DNA of 50,884 bases, taken from NCBI GenBank assembly GCA_900197625.1, contig FZLS01000012.1:1-50884 (forward strand), written 5' to 3'. Position numbers and translations under genes: made by a program. Positions 9,368-18,700 of this stretch are shown here, piece after piece; the first letter of the stretch is position 1, and every line of letters starts with the position of its first letter. The stretch is from Rhodobacteraceae bacterium Water-Bin34. Its GTDB lineage: Bacteria; Pseudomonadota; Alphaproteobacteria; Rhodobacterales; Rhodobacteraceae. Under the pieces are notes generated by a model, which made no database searches, was not told the DNA's origin, and saw only the letters and a list, made by a program, of their open reading frames with translations.

Positions 9368-9789
9368 TATACATCATCCTCCTCGGATTGACCAAGGGTA
9401 AAGGATAATGAAGCATCCACGGCTAAGTTTGTATCAGTTTTTAATTCTAGTAAATCTCCAGATTTAAAGAATTGTCCATTGAGTGGTAAAGGAATTGTGT
9501 CATACGCAGGAATTTGAAGATTTCTGATAATCCAAAAAGTATCATTATCTTCATACCTATACGTTCTTACGTCAACCATTACTGTGTTTGCTGTAAAGTT
9601 ACATAAGATGAGAGGAGAAATAACTTCTCCTACTCCAGGTTCTACCGTTGTTGAACCACCAAACACTAATTCAGGTACCTCATAATTTGGTACTTCAATC
9701 ATAGTCTGCCAATTCGTACTCAACGTAAAGGACTTGGCTACCGGTTTAGCATCTGGTGCCTGAGATGTTACGATTGTTGTAATAGTCAT
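9367..9789 (-). CDS. Virion structural protein, possible fibre connector (140 aa)
   Basis: A 140-residue, beta-rich protein without signal peptide. Features are an N-terminal Thr/Ser stretch, a central LILCNFTANTVMVDVRTYRY strand pair, a PAYDTIPLPLNGQFFKSGDLLELK segment and an acidic tail (EEDDV). The layout, with hydrophobic strands and an xPxxGxFxxxGDxL turn, is like small virion proteins that sit beside fibre genes in marine T4-like phages. It overlaps both neighbours by one base (TAATG), so it is translationally coupled between the 3683-aa protein and the collagen-like fibre. A role in attaching or organising these fibres is inferred from position only. Confidence 0.7.
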   Translation of the reverse strand: MTITTIVTSQAPDAKPVAKSFTLSTNWQTMIEVPNYEVPELVFGGSTTVEPGVGEVISPLILCNFTANTVMVDVRTYRYEDNDTFWIIRNLQIPAYDTIPLPLNGQFFKSGDLLELKTDTNLAVDASLSFTLGQSEEDDV

Positions 9790-12700
9790 TATAGTGATGC
9801 CCTTGAGTTAGATGCCCTTCGTGCGAGTTTTCTTACCGATGATGTAAACGGTCGACCTTCGATTCGACCTGTTCTACCATTAATCTTCAATCCTCGTGCG
9901 AAGTACTGGTTATTTAATTCGTCTGATCCAGACCATCTGATTCGACCGCCATTTTCTGATAATACCGAAGCATTAGCACCGATAGCAGCACCAACGTTCC
10001 TGAAGTTCAATGGTAAGGCGTTTCTGTTAACACCTGCCGAAGCACCGTTGAACTGGTGAGCAATGGATTCAACTAGCGATCCAAATACTAGGAAGTTAGG
10101 TCGTATGACACTATCTATAATTACGTTATCAATCAATTCGGTTACCATATTTCTATGCGTTAGGTCCGGAGCAATATTGTTATTTATATAAGTTTTCATC
10201 TGTGTCCAAGCGCCTGTGAATGCGTCAAGTAAATCAGTATTATTCTGACCAACTGATGCCCAAGCTACGCCTGTCCAGTGGAAGATTTCGCCAACATAAC
10301 GATTATCGTTATTATTAGTTGGAATAATATATGCATCCCAACGTTTCATATCAGTTAATGCGTCTCTTGCAGCTGCATCAACGACCGTACCTTTGAATCT
10401 TAAGTTTCTCCAATTAGCAAATGATGCTGGCGGATTGAACACTGGGAATACATGTTGTGCATCGATATTAAATAATGCGCCAACGAAAGATCTAGAAGCT
10501 TGATCAGCACCCGCACCAGAAACGTTATATAAGTTATTTGGATTAAGTGATGGATCAGTATATCTAAAGTCGTTTTGGATAACTTTAAGGAAGTTACCTG
10601 CATCACGATAAGTTTTAGGTAGATCAATAAACTTGTATTCAGAAGTAATGAATCTTTGTACTTCACGCTGTATTCGAGTTCTGTTATCGCCAAGAATATC
10701 TTTAGCAAACTTGAATGTTTTATCAGTTTCCCAACCAAAGTCTGGATCAATTGATGGTCCAAGCTTATTAACATCATTGTAGAATAATGCGTTGTAGAAG
10801 ATTAATCCTAAATCTGTTGCTTGCTTAGATTGTACTTCAGTACCAAGTTCAGATCTAATAACCTGACCAGGATATGTACCTCTAACAATTTGTGCAACAA
10901 TGTAACCAAGTTGACGATATGCTTGAGCAGTTGCTTCTCTTGTATCTTCAGGAACTCTTAATTCGTTATTCCAGAAGTAGAAGTTTGCATTCCATCTTGT
11001 TGCAAGGTTACCACCGTAGTTAAGATCCCAAGACATAGCATCTAGGATATAACCAGCATCTCTACGACATTTAGCTTTGCTGTAATCAACAATTGTAAAT
11101 GTATCTTTTAAGAATTCAGTTACATCATCTGCAAGTTCGTCAAGGTTTTCATCAATTGAGTTAGCAGCTGCTATTCTATCAGCATCAACCCAAGATAGAT
11201 CAGGTTCAGTAATTGCTGGGATAGCATCAATTGAATCTCTTCTAATTGTATCTTCAACTATTCTTACAAGATCAGCTACTTCTTCAGCTTCAACTGCGGT
11301 AGCGGCTGTAACTGCCACTTGAGTTGATGAACTATGCTTGGATATTGAAGTATCAACTGTTCCACCAACTACGATCTTCTCGACAGTGTCTGCTAATTCA
11401 GTAAAGAATCTTGCAGTTTGTTGTCTTTGATCTGCTGGTAATACTGATACTGCATTTACAAAGTAAAGACCTGCAGTTTGAACAGTTGCATAGTTTGTTG
11501 AGTAGTTAACATCGTGAGATAATGCATCGATCATTGTACCAACGTCTCTTCTACATTTCTCTTTAGAGTAACTAATACCATTGTAAGTATCGTAAATGTA
11601 TGTTTGTAGATCAGTCGCCATTTGAACTGTATTATTATCAATAACGTTTTTAGCAGCAAGAATATCTGCATCGATCCAGTTTGTGAATGGCTCAACTCTT
11701 GCAGGTATTGCTGATGGACTGTTATCGTCTGAAACTTTGCTTAACATTAATGCTAGGTTCATAGCTTCAGTAGCAATAGGTCTTCTAGTTGCTATGGTTG
11801 GCATTTCTTGTTTAACGTGGTTACCAGTAACATGTGATATTGCATTGAGTGATGCTCTTACGAATGTATGAGCTCCACCGCCTTTACCGTAAGCAACTTT
11901 ACCAACTTGCATTGTAATTGTAGTTGCATCAGCACTTGTAATGTAATATGGGTTACCATAGTATGGATCGCCAAGTTGTGGAGATGGATGTTCTGCAATA
12001 TCTCCGTCTAGGCTACATGTAAATACGATACTTTCAGGAGCAATCATTACATGATCACCGGCTGTAAGACCGTGTCCTGTACCTAATGTTGCTGTAAAGA
12101 TTCCTGAATCAGGATCATATGATGCGCTTGTAGGAGTAAATTGATTACCAATTTCTCTTTCAACTGGCTCGTTACGAACAACATGTTGAACAACTTTAGC
12201 CATATATTCGAAGGCTTCTCTTGTTGCTTGACGTTGATCGATTGGTAAGATATTTACTGCATTCTTGAAGTAAAGTTCTGCAGTTCCATGCATTGCAGCG
12301 TTACCACCGTATTGAATATCATGTGATATTGCATCGACGATATAACCTGTATCTCTTCTGCATCTTGCTTCTTCGTATTGTAGGAATGCAAACTTATCAT
12401 TTAAGTATTGAACAACTGAAGATCCTAGAGCTTCTTTACGTCCAAGGATAAGATCTTTTTCAGTTTCAAAATTATAACCAGTAGCAGCAGCGTCAGTAAT
12501 TGTAGCTTCTCTTGCTTGTGGTAGATTAATTAATGAATCATCAGTAATAATATCTGCAACGATCTTAATAAGTAACTCAACCTCGATACCAGATGCGCCA
12601 ACAACGTTACCGAATCCAGATGTTACCTGAGAAACTCCATTACCTGTTGTAGGAGTAACTGTTTGCTTAAGAACGACTTGTTCAGCTACTGCAGCTAAGT

Positions 12701-15700
12701 GGTTATATAATGCGGCAGTTGGAGCTCTTTGAGCTTCAGGTAATCCAACATTAATACCATTTTCGAAGTATAGTTTAGCAAAGTCTCTCATTGCAACATT
12801 AGAACCGTGTCTAATATCGTAAGCTGTAGCTTCAACTAAGAATCCAACGTCTCTTCTACATTTTGTTTCGTCATAAACTAATGAACCGTGATTTTGTGCA
12901 ATCCAAGCAATAGCTTCTTCTTGTAAGAATGGAATGTTAAGAGTTAAGCCTTGAGTTGCAGCTGCATCTGAGTTACCAACATTTGCAATACCGTAATCAT
13001 AAGTAACTCCAGCAGTACCGTTCTTCATAATGTTAATTACATTATTGAATGCGTTTGTTGCTCTTGTTAATGCAGCACCAGATAGTCTTGGTAGAATATC
13101 GTCTTGTACATATTCGATAGCTTCAACTGTTTCTGATAATTGCTCATTAATTACATTTTGAGCAAGTGCTGTACCTACTCGATAAGCTTTACCGTAGTAT
13201 TGTGAAGGATAATCAGAACCAGTTTGTACGTCTCTTGCAACTGCATCGATAATAAATCCTACGTCTCTTGCACATTTTGCTTCATCGTAAGTATAGTTAT
13301 TATCTCGTACAAAACGAACAACTTCTTCTTGGATAAACTCTCTGTTCCATTGTAAAGTCTTTCTTGCAAATGTTCTTGCAGGATCCATTAAAGGACCGCC
13401 CGTAGCGACTGGTAATGGACGTGGTGTTTGTTGTCCAACCGATATGTCAAGTGATCCAGTATAATCTGGAACTACTAATCTGTCATCTACTACGTTAGCA
13501 ATAATCATTGCAAGGTTCTTAGCAGCTAATCCTGTTGCAGCGTCAGCGGCATCAAGAGTAACATTTTGCATTTCAAGGTTACCAGTAACTTGTGATAATC
13601 CATCAGTTAATGCACTTACAAATGTATGAGCTCCGGTATATGCTCCAGCAGCTGATACCCACATTGTAATAGTTGTACCTGTTACTCCAATAATTGGGCA
13701 AGGCTTGTGGTGGAATCTATGATGTGCTTCTGGACTTGCGTGATCTTGTGCACCAGATCCTGTATCACAACTAAATGTAATTGCACCTTCGGTAAACCAA
13801 ATATAATCGTCAGTTGTTAATGTGTGAGTACCAATCGTTGCTACCATAATACCAGTTACTGGATCGTAAGTAGCGTTAGTTGGAGTAAATCTAGAACCGA
13901 ATACTGGCTCATTGATTTCGTTCTTAACAACTTTTTCCATTACATCAGCAATATGTGTAAATGCTAATCTTGATGGTTCTCTTTGATAATATGGTAATGT
14001 ATTTACTGCGCCTTCGAAGTAATATCTTGCGTTGTAAACTGTAGCAGTATCTCCACCATACTCTAAATCTTCTGAGATTGCATCAACAATGTAACCAACG
14101 TCTCTAGAACATTTGGTAACTTCGTAACCGTGACCATCGAATGTTTCGTAAATATGATCGATAATTTCAGTTTGATACTTAGGCTTCTGACCAAGTATTG
14201 CTTCTGATTCAGACTTAAGTGGATAGTTTGAAGTTAATTTATAAACTGGTTCTACAACTGTTGGAACTGTTCCATCATTTTGTTCAAGTGTTTCACCAAT
14301 TTGAGCAAATAAGTTTACAGCCCTTGAAGCAATGCTTACACCAAGTGATCTTCTTAATCCGTTAGTTGTAGCACTTACAAATGTATGGACTTTATCAACA
14401 CCGGCTTTACCAACTTGCATTGTAATAGTTGTTGAAGTTACTGAGTCAATTCTAACAGGCTTGTTAAAGATTGGATCAGTAGGTCTTGGGTGTGAGATAT
14501 TAATCGGTGTAGGATCAGAATCTGATGTTGGGCAACTAAATGTAATTGCGTTTTCATCAAAGATTACGTGATCGCCTTTAACAAATCTATGTCTATCACC
14601 AAGTGTCATTGTCATAACACCGGTTAAGTGGTTATATGCAATGTCTGTTGCTGTATAAGCGTCAGCCATAGTAGCTCTTCTAACACTGTTAGCAGTAGCA
14701 CTAATGAAACTATGTACATCAGTATTTGAACCGGCTGAGCCTGCATTTACTGTAATTGTTTGAGCAGCAATGTCTGTAATTACGTATGGCTTACCAAGAT
14801 TAGGATCATTTGCATTTGGATGAGAATCTGTACCACCGCCATTAAATGCGCATTGGAATGTAATTGCATTAGGATCGATACTAATACGATCGCCAATTGC
14901 GAAAGTATGAACTCCAATTGTTAATACCATAACACCAGTTACTGGATCGTAAGTAGCATTCGATGGAGAGAAAGATTCTTCATCAGTTAATACTTGAGTT
15001 TCTGTACCTTGTAGAGGAGTAACTGTTTCGCCTCTTACAATTTGTCCTACCAAGTAAGATACAAATTCATATGCACCTGATGTTGGAACAATTTCTTCAT
15101 CACTTAATACTGGTAAAGCATTTTCGAAATAAAGTCTTGAATTATTTACTGTTGCAGCGTTTCCACCGTGTTGTAAGTCCCAAGAAGCTGTATCAACGAA
15201 GATACCTAAGTCTCTTTCACAAGCAGCTTGATCATATGTAAATCCAGGATGATTAGCAGCAATCCAAGCAATAACTTCTTTTTGTATAAATGCTTTGTTA
15301 TTTTGTAATGCAGTTTTTGCAGCGTATGCGTCAATCGATACTGATTGTCCACCAAATACTAATGCGTCAGCAGCAGCATTTCCGTTTGACATAATATCGA
15401 TAATTTCATCGAATGAAGCGTTTGATCTTGCGATTGCAGTAGCGTCAGTTAATACTTCAGTTGCAATCTTATCTTTTAACCAAGTAATAGCTCCAACTGT
15501 TTCAGTAAGCTGATTATTAACTACGTTGTTTGCACCAACTGTACCGATTCTATAACCTTTACCAACATATATTGAGTTAACGTTTGAATCAGTTGCAATA
15601 TCTCTTGCTACAGCATTTAAAATAAATCCTGTATCTCGCATACATTTATCTTTGTCATAGATGAAGTAGTTATCATTCATATATGCATCGACTTCAGCTT

Positions 15701-18700
15701 GTAGATATGCTTTGTTCTTTTGTAAGATTCTCGATGCATATACACCTTGTTGAGAACCTGCGACTTTAATAACTGCACCTTCGTCTGCACTTACAAATGT
15801 ATGGGTATCTGTATTTGTTCCTGCAGTACCGCAATAAACTGTAACAACATCACCAGCAACGTTTGTAATTGCTAATGGTAACTTGTATGACCAATCACCG
15901 ATACGTGGTGAGAAATCAGTACCTCCACCGTTTGCAGCACAACTAAATGCGAAACTTTGTGGTTGTAATTCGATATGATCGTCAGTTGTAAGATCGTGAC
16001 CTGGAATTGTAATATCTAAAATACCTGTTACTGGATCATAATCTGCAGTTGTAGGAGTATAAGCTTTTAATACTTTAGCAGGATCTGAGAAGAACAATGC
16101 GTTAGCATCGATACAATCAGATGTTGCACTTACAAATGTATGGTTATTAGCATGGCCATTTGCATTACCTACGTTTACTGTAATTGTATTACCTGTTACT
16201 GCTTTAACTCTTACTGGTTCTTTATATGCAGGGTGGTCGTATAATGGAGCAGCATCTGTTCCTGTTACACCGCCAACGTCACAACTAAATACAATTGATT
16301 CTGGAGCAATTTCAATCCATTTACCAACTGGTAGATCGTGATTACCAATTGTAAGTTCCATATCGCCTGATACTGGATCGTATGTTGCAGTTTCTGGAGT
16401 AAATGTTCCTGTCCACATATCACCTTCGCGAATAGCGTTGGTTGTTGCAGATACAAAGGTATGAACTGATGTGTCACTTGACTCACCAACATTTACTGTA
16501 ATTGTTGTTGCATCTCTATCAGAAATCTTAATTGATTTCTTATATGCAGGATGTCTTTTTTCTGCTTGGATAGCGTTAGTTTCTGCTGATACAAATGTAT
16601 GTAATCCACCGCCATTTGCGACTCCACCAACATTCATATGAATCGTATTACCATCAACTCTATCAATAACAATTTGTTTCTTGTAGAATGGGTGATGTGA
16701 TTCAGGAGCTGGGTGGTTTGTTATGTCACCATCTAATGCACATGTAAATACAATTGAGTTTGGTTTGAACTCTACAAGATCGCCAGCTTTAAGAGCATTT
16801 GTTCCAATGTTTGCACTGAACTCGCCAGTTGCTGGATCATAAGATGCAGTTGTAGGAGTATAGTTAATAAACTCAGTAGTTGGATATGAATGCTCAGTAA
16901 CGTTACCGTCTAATGCGCATGTAAATGTTAAACTATTTGGTTCAATAAAGATACTATCGCCAATTTGGAAATCGTGAGAACCAATTGTAAGTACTGTTGT
17001 ACCTGATGTCGGAGTATATACTGCATTTGTAGGAGTATATTTCTTACCATTATTGTTAAGCAATCTAGTCATTTCATCGAATGCTTTATTTGCTCTATCT
17101 TCAGCAATTGAATTAGTTACTAAGTCTGCAGTTTCTGCTTTTAAGTAATTAATTGAACCAACTGTTTCGACCAACTGATCAGTAACACTAACTTCTCCAG
17201 ACTTAGTACGATAAGCCGCACCAGTTTGAATTGAGTTATAGTTTGTACCAAGCATTACATCTCTTTGAACTGCTGGTAAGATATATTCTTCTGTATCTCT
17301 GTGACATTTCTTACTGTCATAGAAGTAGAATTCATTATCTACCCAGTCCATCATGTAATCTTGTACGAACTCTCGGTTTAATTGTAAACCTGCTCGAGCA
17401 TTACGCTTATTAACATCGATAGATGAATTATCGCTGAATGTAATTGCGTCGCCGATTACTGATACTGCATGATCTTTTGCTTCAACAAATCTATGTTCGA
17501 AATTAGCTTTTCCTAATCCTGGATTAACTGTAATCGTTTTAGCTGATACAGCAACAATTGGTAATGCAGCCAAGTAAGCTTTATCAACTTTTCTTGGATG
17601 ACTGATTTGTGTTTTAAAGTTATCAGAAGCACATGTAAATGTAACCCCGCCTTCTGCAATATTAACATAACGTCCAACTGTTAAATCGTGGGTACCAATT
17701 GTAATAACCATTCTACCAGTTTCTGGATCATATGTTACTTTAGTTGGAGTATATTTCTTACCTGAGTTAGCAAGAGCATTAATGATCGTATTAAATGATG
17801 CATAAGCGTCTACTGCGCCAGCAGGAGAATCGTCTTGAATAATTTCATCAGTTGTTTTACGTAATCTTTCGAAAGCAGCTACTGTTTCATTTCTTTGATT
17901 TTCAAGAGATGTTCTAGCAGTATTAACATAGTATGCTAATCCAGTAGTTACAGCATTATAGTTTGTATCCAATAACATGTCAAACTTAGTTGCTGGTAAG
18001 ATATATTCTTTTACGTCTCTTTCACATTTATCGCCATCGTAAGCATAGAATTCATCGTTGTTATCGATCCAATCTACAAACTCATCAATGATTAAGTTTC
18101 TGTTATCTTGAACAAGCTCTCTTGCCGCAACTGCGTCTGTATCGCCAGTATTAGCAAAGATAATATCTTCAGCAGCTTCTTCACCATTTTGAAGAATATT
18201 TAATGTTTCATCTAAAGATCTATCTAAACGAGTTTGTACTTCGCCTGATTGTTCGTTAGTAAAGATATGATTAATGTCTGCTTTAATATGTTCAATAGAA
18301 CCTACTGTTTCAGTCATTTGATCGCTAATAACAACATATGAAATTGGCGAACGATATGTGATACCGTTTAAACGACCCCAGTAGTTAGAATTTGTTGCAA
18401 CGTCATAAGATGCAGAATCAACAATTAATCCTGTATCTCTGAAACATTTATCAGCATTATAACCTTGATAACCAAGTCCTGGTCCGCCTTCAAATCCTGT
18501 TGTAGTATTTGCAGTTAAATAATCGATCATATTATCGATAATTTCAGCTTGATTTTCATCAATTGTATCTGCAAAATCTGTATTAGAAATTAGGTTAAGG
18601 TCATTAGCTTGTGCAGGTTTAATAATAACGGTTGAACCTCTTGCACGCATTGAGATGTCACCGAACTGAGAACCTGAGTTGTTCAATGTCATTTGACCAC

